A stretch of DNA of 64,000 nucleotides. Source: Myxococcus terminator_A (GTDB lineage Bacteria; Myxococcota; Myxococcia; Myxococcales; Myxococcaceae). The first letter of the stretch is position 1; every line of letters begins with the position of its first letter. This document shows, one piece after another, positions 56,103 through 64,000 of the stretch. The DNA lies in contig JBLZWL010000022.1 of assembly GCA_049194865.1 (NCBI GenBank), forward strand, positions 124,001 through 188,000, given 5' to 3'. A program made the position numbers and the translations under genes. A model generated the notes under the pieces. The model saw only the letters and a list, made by a program, of their open reading frames with translations. It searched no databases and was not told the DNA's origin.

Positions 56103-57691
56103 GCCCGATTCTCCTTTCCTGCCACGTGGTCCTCGTGTCGCTGACGCTCGCGAGCACACCGCCCCGCCCCACCGCGGGCACGCCGAGCCCTTCCACTCCG
56201 TCTGGAGGTCCCTCCGTGCGCATCCAGTTCAAGCTGTCCAAGGAGCGCTTCACCGCCATCGAGGACCGCAGCCTGCGCCTCACCCTGCGCAACGAAGGCA
56301 CCGCGCCGGTGGAGCTGGCGGACCCCTTCCGGAACTCCGATGCCACGCTCACGTATACGCTGACAGGCCCCGAGTATCCCCAGGGCCGCAGCGCCAACGG
56401 ACGCGAAGTCACCCTGCGCAATCCAGACAACGCCGTCGGGCCCGAGGCCGCCCCGCGCGTGCGACTCGGCGCGGGGCAGGCGCTCGAGTCCGTGCTGGAG
56501 CTGCACGAGTGGCTCCCTGTCACGCAACCCGGCCGCTATCGCCTGGAGGCGAGGCTGGAGCAACCGTCGCTCACGGTGAAGTCCACGCCCGTCGAGTTCG
56601 ACATCGTCGCGTCCACGCCAGGCCCCGCGTCCCTGGGTTGCGACGTGGCCGCCGGATATCACAGCAGCGTCATGGCCACGTGGATCCAGGACATCGAAGG
56701 CCGGCCGATGCTCGTGGCCGGCGTCTACGCGGACGCGACGGACGACAGCGAGTGGGGCGTGCGGTGGCGTCCCGCGACCATCCTCGGCCCCGTCGAGCCC
56801 GGCTCCAGCGACGCCCTGGCGCCGTGGTCCAACAACACGCAGGGCGCGCCGTGTGTCGACTGGGTGGTCTGGCGCAACGGCGCCTCCGTGATGGCCCTCG
56901 CCGAGCCCGCCACCACCGCGCATCCGTTCCGCATCGACCTGGAAGCGCCTCCCGAGCACCTGGTGCGTCCACCGCTCCAGACGGCCTCTGGAGCGCTCTT
57001 CATCCCCGTCATCGCCGCGGGCGGGAGGGAGCTTCGGCTGTTGCGTTTCCACTCCACGGTGGATGCGACGGAGGTCACACCCGGGCGTGAAGTCGGGCGC
57101 GTGCGCCTGCCGGCCCGGCCCGTCGCCTCGCGCGCCACCATCCAGCCCGACACCCTGGGGGATGCCATCAGCGTGATTCTCGTCGATGACACGGCCGAGG
57201 GGTTGGACCTGCACCATGTGCGGACCCGCCCCGGGGGTGGGCTCACCCGCGTGGCCAGCACCCGCCTGCCTGGGTTGAGCGCGCTGCCTGGCTCGGAGCC
57301 GGGCCTGTGGATCGACTCGGCGGGGCGGCTCAATGTCGCGTTGATCGCCGCGTCGCTGAAACACCCGCGCAGGGCCATGCTCGCGCAGGTGCGCTACCGG
57401 CTGGATGGGAGACTGGAGGCGCCACCCCGGGTGAAGGCCGTGGCGGAGCTCCCCGGGCCTGCTCGCGCGGCCATCGCCCGGTACCATCCGGAGAACCTGC
57501 GCCAGGGGGCGCTGTTCTGGGCCATCCTGCTGGAGGATGGGCGCCTGCTGAGCCCCTCCACCACGAAGCAGGACCAGGCGATGACACCCCGGCATCCGGT
57601 GGCACTGCCGCTCGAGCTGTACCCCGCCCGGGACACGTATGTGCTCACGGTGGACCCGGTGCTCGGACCGGCCTTCGAGCACCTGCGCTGA
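56099..57691 (+). CDS. Exported protein overlapping the metzincin gene; possible inhibitor or immunity protein
   Basis: The ATG at 56099 overlaps the metalloprotease stop, giving 530 residues. The protein starts with a signal-like stretch (LLSCHVVLVSLTLAST). A beta-sandwich region follows, typical of chaperone- or intimin-like domains (VRIQFKLSKERFTAIEDRSL as pieces FKLSKERFTAIEDRSLRLTL). The last 300 residues look like repeated beta strands of a propeller or Ig-like type. I do not recognise the family. Its export and tight coupling to the protease gene suit an inhibitor acting in the periplasm. An independent role as an envelope protein is equally open. Confidence 0.65.
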   Translation: MSPILLSCHVVLVSLTLASTPPRPTAGTPSPSTPSGGPSVRIQFKLSKERFTAIEDRSLRLTLRNEGTAPVELADPFRNSDATLTYTLTGPEYPQGRSANGREVTLRNPDNAVGPEAAPRVRLGAGQALESVLELHEWLPVTQPGRYRLEARLEQPSLTVKSTPVEFDIVASTPGPASLGCDVAAGYHSSVMATWIQDIEGRPMLVAGVYADATDDSEWGVRWRPATILGPVEPGSSDALAPWSNNTQGAPCVDWVVWRNGASVMALAEPATTAHPFRIDLEAPPEHLVRPPLQTASGALFIPVIAAGGRELRLLRFHSTVDATEVTPGREVGRVRLPARPVASRATIQPDTLGDAISVILVDDTAEGLDLHHVRTRPGGGLTRVASTRLPGLSALPGSEPGLWIDSAGRLNVALIAASLKHPRRAMLAQVRYRLDGRLEAPPRVKAVAELPGPARAAIARYHPENLRQGALFWAILLEDGRLLSPSTTKQDQAMTPRHPVALPLELYPARDTYVLTVDPVLGPAFEHLR

Positions 57692-57807
57692 CGCCGTGAC
57701 GGATGCCCACCTACAGCCCAGGCGGCGGGGCGGGCGTCCGGCGCTCAGGTTTCGCTGTCCAACACAGGCCCGGTAGCGCTAGGTAGAGACGGCTCCCGGG
57801 AGTTCCG

Positions 57808-58311
57808 ATGACCGCCGCCCTGCTGTCCCTGACCCTTGCATTCGGCCTCATCACCGGCCAGTTCGCGCCCCAGCAGGCGGCGAGCGAACCTCTCGCGCCC
57901 GAACTCGAGGTCCGCGTCCAGCAGCTCGGCAAGACGCTGCGCTGCGCGGTCTGTCAGGGCCTCTCCATCTCCGACAGCCCCTCGTCCATGGCGCGCGCGC
58001 AGCTCGACATGGTCCGCGAGCTGGTCTCCGAGGGGAAGAGCGACCAGGAAGTCGTCGACTTCTTCGTGTCCCGCTACGGGGAGTGGGTGCTGCTGGAGCC
58101 CAAGGCCGAGGGCTTCAACTGGTTCGTCTGGCTGGGCCCCGTCGCGCTCCTGCTGGTGGGCGGGTTCGTCATCTGGAGACAACTCCAGCAAGGGCCGCCG
58201 TTGCAGGCGCCCGCCACTGCCACTCCTTCCGCCCCCACGCCGGGCACTCCTTCCGCGGCGGATGACGCCGACCCCTACCTCCAGGCCGTGCGCCGGGAGC
58301 TGGAGCGCTAA
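57808..58311 (+). CDS. ccmH: Cytochrome c maturation protein CcmH
   Basis: CcmH reduces and holds apocytochrome c for CcmF. The 167-residue product has an N-terminal signal and the redox motif LRCAVCQGLSISDS (CxxC). The family's segment MVRELVSEGKSDQEVVDFFV and a C-terminal membrane helix (VALLLVGGFVIWRQL) follow. It starts at ATG 57808 after GGAG, 117 bases after the previous gene. It lies about 21 kb from ccmA-G, with the CcmI-like gene four bases downstream. Confidence 0.92.
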   Translation: MTAALLSLTLAFGLITGQFAPQQAASEPLAPELEVRVQQLGKTLRCAVCQGLSISDSPSSMARAQLDMVRELVSEGKSDQEVVDFFVSRYGEWVLLEPKAEGFNWFVWLGPVALLLVGGFVIWRQLQQGPPLQAPATATPSAPTPGTPSAADDADPYLQAVRRELER

Positions 58312-58314
58312 GCC

Positions 58315-59283
58315 ATGCAGCAACAGCCGACCAACTGGTTGCCCGGTATCATTGTCCTCGCCGTGGCCTTCGTCGCCGCCGCCGCGTGGCTGCTCTTCAT
58401 GCGTCGCAAGGGCGCGCTCTCCACGCCCGAGCCCAAGGACGGGGTGCTCGACGACTTGAGCCAGCGCGCGCATTCGCTCATCGACCAACTCCGCGCGCTG
58501 GAGGCCGACAAGCACAACCTGGCCGCCGAGCAGTACGCCACGGAGAAGTCCCGCCTGGAGCAAGAGGCCGCCGCGGCCCTGCGCGCCAAGGACGAGCACC
58601 TCAAGCGCAAGGTGACGAGCAGCGGTGAGCCTCGCGCCCGGACGCACCAGGCGCCCGCGCCCACGGGCTGGGCCGCGCGCAATCCGCAGTTGTCGGGCGC
58701 GCTGTGGGGCGCCGGCATCGTCCTGTTCTTCGGTGGGCTGGGCTACCTGCTCGTCTCCGAGCAGCAGGCGCGCACGGATGGACAGGAGGCCACGGGTCGC
58801 ATGCCTCCGGGTGCACCGATGCAGCAGGCGCAGCAGGGCGGCATGGGTGCGCAGCAGGAAGGCGCGGAGATGGCGGAGGCGCGCGCGCGGCTGGAGTCCA
58901 ACCCGTTCGACCTGGACGCCGCGTCCATGCTCAGCCACGAGTTGATCCGCCGACAGGAGTTCGAAGAGGCGGCGACGGTGACGGCCAAGGGCCTGGCGGT
59001 GGACCCGTTCCACGTCGAGCTGCGCGTGCACCGTGGCGTGCTGCGCGCCACCCGGGGAGACCTGGAGGGCGCCGAGGCCGAGCTGACCGCGCTGGTCAAC
59101 ACGTGGCCCGACGCGCAGGAGGCGCTCATCTTCCTGGGCAGTCTGGCGCTGCGCCGTGATGACAAGCCCAAGGCGCTGGAGCACTTCGAGCGCTTCTCCG
59201 TCGAGGTGCCGCGCAACATGCAGCCCCCGCAGCTGGGGCCGGCGATCGCGCAGCTGCGCACGGAGATCGCCTCGGTGCCGTGA
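58315..59283 (+). CDS. ccmI: CcmI-like TPR protein of cytochrome c maturation
   Basis: The 322-residue protein has a first membrane helix (IIVLAVAFVAAAAWLLFMRR) and a coiled-coil segment (SLIDQLRALEADKHNLAAEQ). A second helix comes at LWGAGIVLFFGGLGYLLVS, and a periplasmic TPR domain follows (RLESNPFDLDAASMLSHEL, GDLEGAEAELTALV). This is the layout of CcmI/CycH, which chaperones apocytochrome c to CcmF/CcmH. It starts three bases after ccmH. A hairpin begins ten bases after its stop. Confidence 0.85.
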   Translation: MQQQPTNWLPGIIVLAVAFVAAAAWLLFMRRKGALSTPEPKDGVLDDLSQRAHSLIDQLRALEADKHNLAAEQYATEKSRLEQEAAAALRAKDEHLKRKVTSSGEPRARTHQAPAPTGWAARNPQLSGALWGAGIVLFFGGLGYLLVSEQQARTDGQEATGRMPPGAPMQQAQQGGMGAQQEGAEMAEARARLESNPFDLDAASMLSHELIRRQEFEEAATVTAKGLAVDPFHVELRVHRGVLRATRGDLEGAEAELTALVNTWPDAQEALIFLGSLALRRDDKPKALEHFERFSVEVPRNMQPPQLGPAIAQLRTEIASVP

Positions 59284-59292
59284 TGGACCCGG

Positions 59293-59309
59293 GCTTCCGC
59301 TCCGGAAGC
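59293..59309 (+). terminator. Short hairpin past ccmI, possible terminator
   Basis: A 7-base-pair stem (59293-59299 and 59303-59309) with a three-base loop lies just past the ccmI stop, between convergent genes. No T-tract follows, so it is a weak call. Confidence 0.35.
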
Positions 59310-59370
59310 TCGCGGGGCTCACGCAGCTGATGGGATGGGCCCGTGATTGGACGGGCTCTGTGCGGCGAAG

Positions 59371-59943
59371 TCAGTAGAGCGTGCCGCACTCGGCGATGCG
59401 CTGCACTCGCAGCGCGGCCAGACGCTCCAGCTCCGCCGCGGCTTCGGGTCCTTCGAGCATCGCCACCGCGCGAGCAATCGCGTCCAGGGTGGACATCCCG
59501 GATGGATGCGTGGGCTCGCGGAGCATGAGCATTCCGGACTCGGGCGCGGGGAGGACGAGTCTCGGCAGTGTGCGGAGCTCAGGGATGCGCTGAGACATCC
59601 GCCGAGCCTGTGACCAGCTCCCGTCCAACACCACGAGCTGTCGCGGCGCGGGAGCATCTGGCGGTGCCGGGGGCCCGTCTGGAAAGAGCATCCAGGTGCC
59701 CGGCTCGGAGAGCACGGCGGTGTCGAAGGCCTCGTCCGGTGCGCCGTAGGTGAGGAGCTTCGCGTTCGACAGCGCGAGCGCGGCCACCCGCCCGGTGTTG
59801 CTCTTCTTCCACGTCTCCACGACGTGCTGGAGGAGGACGATTCTGGTGCGCGTCTGCACCCGAGGAATCTCGGCACACAGGCACAGGTGCTGCGACAGGT
59901 TGCAGCGGTGACAGCGAGGCCGGCGGAAGACGGGGACAGACAT
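59371..59943 (-). CDS. DTW-domain tRNA-uridine aminocarboxypropyltransferase
   Basis: DTW proteins (TapT/YfiP-like) put a 3-amino-3-carboxypropyl group from SAM on a uridine in tRNA (acp3U). The 190-residue protein has an N-terminal Cys cluster (RCHRCNLSQHLCLCAE), the SAM/ligand motif LDGSWSQARRM in place of DxTW, and LREPTHPSG. The start at ATG 59943 has no strong ribosome site. It is convergent with ccmI and separate in role. The substrate tRNA cannot be named from sequence. Confidence 0.88.
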   Translation of the reverse strand: MSVPVFRRPRCHRCNLSQHLCLCAEIPRVQTRTRIVLLQHVVETWKKSNTGRVAALALSNAKLLTYGAPDEAFDTAVLSEPGTWMLFPDGPPAPPDAPAPRQLVVLDGSWSQARRMSQRIPELRTLPRLVLPAPESGMLMLREPTHPSGMSTLDAIARAVAMLEGPEAAAELERLAALRVQRIAECGTLY

Positions 59944-60075
59944 CCTCCCTCATCCTGTTCCGTGGGCTACGGGAAGAGAAGCGCTCGTTCCGTTTCACGT
60001 GCGGAACACGTGTGTCATGCCCGAGAGCAGGCAAGCTGCATCTCGCGGCGCCTGGCTGGGTGACCATGGCTCCCG

Positions 60076-61410
60076 TCAGCCCCGGTGCCTCTCCGCCTCC
60101 CGGAAGAACTGGATGAGCGAGTAGTCCAGCAGCGCCTGGCGGGACTGCATGTACCGACGAGCGCGGAGGAAGGGCAACCAGACGCGCATGCCGACACGAA
60201 CCTGGGACTCCTCGAGCTTCTGGCGCGGAACCCACGTTCCGCCCAGCCGCCGTACCAGAACGCCGCCCAGGTAGGCGCCCAAGGCCGGCGCGGTGTGCTC
60301 GTCGATGAGCTCTCGCTTGTACCGCTCCGGGAAGTTCTCTCTCCAGAAGTAGAAGTCGAGGTCCGTGAGGGACTCGGGCGTCGCGTCGAAGATGCTGGGC
60401 ACCTTGGTATGCAACGCCGCCACGAGGCTTTCAGACAGGTCGCCGTAGTCACCGCGGACGCGCTCCGGGTCTTTCACGTCCGGTGGAAGCACGGCAGGGA
60501 GCCACTCCTCCGGCTCGGGCGGCCGGAAGGCGTTGAGTTCAGCAATCTTCCGCTGCCGCTCGCTGATGGCGAACTCATCAGGCAGCCGCGAAAGGAGCGG
60601 CGCCAGGTCCGCTTGGAAGCGAGGTTCCACCGGAGCAAGGGCGGCACTGCGCTCTTTGAGGGTGCGCAGCACTGTGTCGAAGTCGAGGTCCGGTCGTAGG
60701 TGGACATGGGCGCGGGCCTGGGCCACGCGCGCCTCGTCACTGGCGAAGTCGGCGGCGGTGGGCCACAGCACCAGAAGGACAGAGCCGTTCGGAAGCTCTT
60801 CCACGAGGTGCGCGGGAGTCGAGAGCATCCTCTCGCGGCCTACCGTCTCCACCAGCTTCGGGCCGAAGACGTTGAGCCAGTACAGTTCGTAGACCTTGTC
60901 GAACCCGTCTCGCCGTTCCGTCTCATCGTCGCGACCGAAATTGGGCGCACCCGACAGCTCATCATCAGCCACGCTATGCGCCGTCGCATGAGCGGTAGGG
61001 TATCTGGTAGCCCAGACACGGACCATGTCGACAAAGTTACGACAACGCTCCGCATCGATGAACAAGGAGATGGGCTGGATGTTGATCCAGATGTGCAGCT
61101 TCGACGGAAGCGGCGGATACCTGAGCCTCAGCGTCATATCCAACGCAGGCCACGCTGTACGATAAAGCCCGATTGCAGAGACCCTCGTCTCGCGTCGCTC
61201 CTCCAACCCGCTCCAGACGGCCGCCCGGGAATATTGACGTTGGCGCTTGCCATTGACGACGTCCGGCATCCAGTCGCATGCGTAGGCCTCGAGGGCGGCG
61301 ACGAGGGGCTCCAACTCGCGCTCAGTTTGAGCCTGCTGGTCAAACCCTCCGTCGAACGTGAGCAGGAGGCGATCCTCCCGAGGCAAGTCTTGAAACTCCA
61401 GAACCGTCAT
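60076..61410 (-). CDS. Immunity-like protein overlapping the lipoprotein toxin gene
   Basis: The 444-residue soluble protein has no signal or membrane segment. It resembles type VI/Imm52-like immunity proteins in several features, such as YWLNVFGPKLVETVGRERM and LVEELPNGSVLLVLWP, but my recall of that family is partial. The ATG overlaps the stop of the upstream toxin gene (ATGA), so the two are translated together and made in fixed ratio. The C-terminal half (AISERQRKIAELN, FYFWRENFPERYKRELIDE) appears to be a second domain I do not recognise. Its location and coupling make a cytoplasmic antitoxin or immunity role likely. Confidence 0.75.
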   Translation of the reverse strand: MTVLEFQDLPREDRLLLTFDGGFDQQAQTERELEPLVAALEAYACDWMPDVVNGKRQRQYSRAAVWSGLEERRETRVSAIGLYRTAWPALDMTLRLRYPPLPSKLHIWINIQPISLFIDAERCRNFVDMVRVWATRYPTAHATAHSVADDELSGAPNFGRDDETERRDGFDKVYELYWLNVFGPKLVETVGRERMLSTPAHLVEELPNGSVLLVLWPTAADFASDEARVAQARAHVHLRPDLDFDTVLRTLKERSAALAPVEPRFQADLAPLLSRLPDEFAISERQRKIAELNAFRPPEPEEWLPAVLPPDVKDPERVRGDYGDLSESLVAALHTKVPSIFDATPESLTDLDFYFWRENFPERYKRELIDEHTAPALGAYLGGVLVRRLGGTWVPRQKLEESQVRVGMRVWLPFLRARRYMQSRQALLDYSLIQFFREAERHRG

Positions 61411-63647
61411 TGGAAAAGCACCTCTACTTCTGGGACGACATCCCGAGCGGCTTCGACAGCGGCCTTCGCTATTTTTGAGTTCTCAGGCCTAAGCGTGGCT
61501 TCGTAGACAAGACGAATCCTCCCAACCTGCACCTCCATCTCCAGTCCGGGCCGGCGGATGCTGAGTGTCTCCCCGTAGTAGGCCAGAGCAGCCTTCCCGT
61601 CCGCAACAATCTGCGCCGTCAGGGGGTCCTCTTTCAGTGTTCGCAGGTCCCGGCTCTTGAGGCTGAACGTCTCCACGCGGGGTGATTGGACAGCGGATCG
61701 AAGCTCCTCGATGACGAGCACGTCCGCGAAGCGCAGGTCCGCCTTCGCCACGCCCACGTGCGTCTCGATGCGAGGCTGGTTGAAGTCCCTGAGCCACGTC
61801 CGCTGAGCCCGTGGCAAGGCCGCATCCGCTCGCAGGAGGACAACCATGTCCCTCTCGAAGCTCAGGCCCCGGGCAAACAGCTCGCGCACGAACTGGTAGC
61901 CGGACCACTGCAGCGGTCCCTTGGACGCCGTGCCCTGCTCGATTTCAGCTGCCCTCTTCTCCAGGTAGGACAGGTAGTCGTGCCAGAGTGGATGCACGTC
62001 GGCACCAGGAGGCACGGTGCGAAGGAGCGCCTCGCGATGCTTCTTCAGGGCAGCCACGTCCATCGACATGCGGGCCCCACCAGCCTCGGCCTCCACCTGC
62101 CGGAACTTCGCCTCCGCCACCTCCGCGGGGATGCCAGCCGACTCGGGTGGCAGCGAGGGCCTGCCGCTGCTCTTTCCTGCTCCGCCCTTCGCTGGCGTGG
62201 CCCTCGAAGGCTCGCCATACCGCACCGCCAACATGGCCTGCGCTTGAGCCGGATTGCCTCGCGCCTCGTGAAGGGCCAGCGCGCCGGCTTCGCCCCACTC
62301 CACCACCAGGAGCGCCGCCTCACGGCTCTGCTGGAAGTAGCGGGCCAACTCCCCCACGGCGCTCGCCCCCGCCTGCGCCTCCAACCTGTCGAGCACGGCC
62401 TTCAGCGCTTCCACGCGAGTCACCGTCGCCTGGAGCCGTGTCCTCTCCTGCCTGACGAGGCCGGCTTCCCGGAAGCCGCGCGCTCCCTTTCCTCCCGCGT
62501 ACAAGCCCACCAGGAGGGCCGAGGGCGCCAACTGCCGCGTGGCCTCCTCGTACTCTCCCTTCGCAAGAGAAGCCCCGCCGTGCGCCGTCCCAGCAGCCAG
62601 CGCGTAGAAGCCCAACGGCACGCCGAAAGTGAGGTGGTCGAAGGCCGCCAAGGCCACGTTGCCCGGTGCGAAGGCCCCCAGGTACTGCGCCTTCTCCACG
62701 GCCCAGTACGCCTCGCGGTACGCGGGCGGTAGCTGCCGAGGCAGCGACGAGGCACCCACGCTTCGGCTCCCACCGACGAGGGGAATCGACGAGGCAACGT
62801 CATCCGTGGCCCTGCTCAGCCCGCGTGCGATGTCGCTGGCGAGGAAGTCCCTCTCCGGAAAATCCTCCAGGTCGAGCCCCCGCCCCACCAGCTCCGCCCG
62901 GACGACTTCCATGCCGCCCAAGGCGCGCTTGAGCAGCTTGTCCTCGGCCAGCAGGCGCAGCACGTCCCGCACCTCGTCATCGAAGGCCGTGTGAATGACG
63001 AAGAGGGCGAGGATTTCCGCCTGGCCCGGCCCGTACTTCTCGGCGGCGGTGGCGAGGAAGACGACGCGCTTCTTGAGGAGAGCTCTGGCTGCCTTCGCCT
63101 CCAACGGGCCCAGCGCACCCAGTCGGACGGCATTCCAGGCCGAGAGGGACTCCACCAGCCGGGCCATGTCCGTCTTGCGCTGCAAGGCCAGGAAGGCCGC
63201 TGGAGTCGTGCACGCCAGGAAGGGCGCCAGCACCTCCTCGTCCGTGGACAGACGCGGCCAACCAGGGGCTACCTCTCCGCAGGCGCCGGACATGACGTCG
63301 ACGACGGACAGCGCCGCCGTCTCACCTCTGCCGACGCCCGCCTCAGAGACCAAATATGGGCCTCGACGGAAGTACAACGGGGGTCCGACTTCAGCCTCCA
63401 CAGGGGAGTCGTCCTCGGGCGCCTCGTCCTCTGGAAGGCTCGCGACGGCGCTGTTCCTCAACGCCGACGAGAGCGTCCGGCCCGAGAGGGATGAGAGGGT
63501 GTCCTCTGGGCCAGCACGGGTGGGCTGCGACGCACACCCCGCTGTGAGCAGGGCCAGCACCAGCGCCAGGCCGCCTCCGCCCCACGGTAGCCGCTCGACG
63601 CGTAACAGCAGCGGCAACACCACGGCCCAGCTCCGACGCGCGAACAT
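61407..63647 (-). CDS. Lipoprotein polymorphic toxin (SitA-like layout) with nuclease-like C-terminus
   Basis: The 746-residue protein starts at ATG 63647 after a GGGGG site and has a lipoprotein signal ending LLTAGC, consistent with outer-membrane lipoproteins swapped between myxobacteria. The central 450 residues are helical with some small-residue-rich stretches and no clear enzyme motif. The C-terminal 150 residues look like a small alpha/beta toxin domain: KADLRFADVLVIEE, RVETFSLKSRDL and IRRPGLEMEVQVG. An acidic residue, a strand and a Lys are spaced as in some PD-(D/E)xK nucleases, but the usual (D/E)xK is SLK, so this is tentative. The overlapping immunity-like gene downstream supports a toxin. 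Confidence 0.8.
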   Translation of the reverse strand: MFARRSWAVVLPLLLRVERLPWGGGGLALVLALLTAGCASQPTRAGPEDTLSSLSGRTLSSALRNSAVASLPEDEAPEDDSPVEAEVGPPLYFRRGPYLVSEAGVGRGETAALSVVDVMSGACGEVAPGWPRLSTDEEVLAPFLACTTPAAFLALQRKTDMARLVESLSAWNAVRLGALGPLEAKAARALLKKRVVFLATAAEKYGPGQAEILALFVIHTAFDDEVRDVLRLLAEDKLLKRALGGMEVVRAELVGRGLDLEDFPERDFLASDIARGLSRATDDVASSIPLVGGSRSVGASSLPRQLPPAYREAYWAVEKAQYLGAFAPGNVALAAFDHLTFGVPLGFYALAAGTAHGGASLAKGEYEEATRQLAPSALLVGLYAGGKGARGFREAGLVRQERTRLQATVTRVEALKAVLDRLEAQAGASAVGELARYFQQSREAALLVVEWGEAGALALHEARGNPAQAQAMLAVRYGEPSRATPAKGGAGKSSGRPSLPPESAGIPAEVAEAKFRQVEAEAGGARMSMDVAALKKHREALLRTVPPGADVHPLWHDYLSYLEKRAAEIEQGTASKGPLQWSGYQFVRELFARGLSFERDMVVLLRADAALPRAQRTWLRDFNQPRIETHVGVAKADLRFADVLVIEELRSAVQSPRVETFSLKSRDLRTLKEDPLTAQIVADGKAALAYYGETLSIRRPGLEMEVQVGRIRLVYEATLRPENSKIAKAAVEAARDVVPEVEVLFQ

Positions 63648-63834
63648 CGACGCCCCCTGTGAAGGCCCCGATTGGGGATGGAGAGGGGCAGAGAGTCCCA
63701 GCTCGGTCCGACACGACGTCAGGCCATTGGCGCCTGCATGGAAGTGATTGGCACTGGGACGAGGTTGATTTCGCGTCCTGTCACAGTGTTACATCGTGAC
63801 CGCAGTGCAGCACCGGGACTGAAGAGGGGGAGAC

Positions 63835-64000
63835 ATGTCGACTCGTATCTCGAAGGACGCATCGCCCGTCGCGAGTGCCTCGGCGGAGCAGGCCCGGCGT
63901 GCCGCGGAGGAAGCCGCGAGACGCGCAGCGGAAGAAGCCGCCCGGCGCATGTTGGAAGAGCTGACACGCCTCGCCGCCCAGGCCGCGAGCCTGGACACCC
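63835..64000 (+). CDS. Start of an Ala/Glu/Arg-rich protein, cut by window edge
   Basis: An ATG at 63835 with a GGGGGAG site opens a frame that remains open to the window end. The first 55 residues are a helical Ala/Glu/Arg repeat (EQARRAAEEAARRAAEEAAR) with coiled-coil character and no signal peptide. Myxobacterial toxin-delivery or scaffold proteins often start this way, but the function lies outside the window. It is divergent from the lipoprotein toxin gene, with 187 bases between. Confidence 0.75.
   Translation, partial: MSTRISKDASPVASASAEQARRAAEEAARRAAEEAARRMLEELTRLAAQAASLDT

Noticed and set aside
55994..57682. A 562-residue antisense open frame over the exported partner gene
   Set aside because: The translation is Arg/Gly/His-rich with no motif, and the plus-strand gene has a signal peptide, an overlap start and coherent composition.
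63749..63770. TGGCAC resembling a sigma-54 -24 element upstream of the last gene
   Set aside because: No GC at the required 10-base spacing (no -12 element), so it is not a sigma-54 promoter.

Overview
The window is GC-rich, densely coded chromosomal DNA. Long reading frames lie antisense to real genes throughout, and lipoproteins, Ser/Thr kinase relatives and contact-dependent toxin candidates are frequent. The protein families and gene orders point to a myxobacterium of the Myxococcaceae (Myxococcus, Corallococcus or a close relative). I base this on family recognition only; no search was run. I found no rRNA, tRNA, CRISPR array, insertion sequence or replication origin.

Layout. 0-4.7 kb: the 5' part of a secreted subtilisin-like protease, an alpha/beta-hydrolase-fold protein that has lost its nucleophile, and a lipase-like protein followed by two paralogous small proteins that look like partners. 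4.65-6.9 kb: a compositionally foreign two-gene insert, a DUF262 protein and a HEPN protein with the R-x4-H ribonuclease motif, probably antiviral. 6.9-20 kb: a RlmI-type rRNA methyltransferase, HAD phosphatase, CorA transporter and hydrolase; a TROVE/Ro60-like protein coupled to an ARPP-2-like protein; a Cys-rich lipoprotein, an M19 dipeptidase, an atypical kinase, and two cytochrome-like lipoproteins with an unusual CX3CH motif. 20-25 kb: a thiS-thiG-thiE operon followed by a DUF4129/DUF4350 membrane module.

25-30.7 kb is a five-gene exopolysaccharide operon read leftward: deacetylase, Wzx-type flippase, acyltransferase and two glycosyltransferases. It sits behind a good sigma-54 promoter. 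Its gene order resembles the spore-coat exoL-P genes of M. xanthus as I remember them. Divergent from it, 31-36.4 kb carries a cytochrome c maturation operon, ccmA-B-C-D-E-F-G. The missing ccmH and ccmI lie about 21 kb away at 57.8-59.3 kb. Between them are a zinc-ribbon membrane protein, a single-module reducing polyketide synthase with a stand-alone thioesterase, a serine hydrolase, a heavy-metal RND efflux operon with repeated Cys/His motifs, and a metalloprotease effector-like operon whose first gene is frameshifted.

59.4-64 kb carries a DTW-domain tRNA-modifying enzyme, a lipoprotein toxin overlapping an immunity-like gene (SitA/SitI-like in layout), and the start of an Ala/Glu/Arg-rich protein at the right edge. 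Four candidate conflict modules lie in the window: the DUF262-HEPN pair, the lipase with duplicated partners, the PG-binding/metzincin/secreted-partner operon, and the lipoprotein toxin-immunity pair. They are the best places to look for something undescribed.
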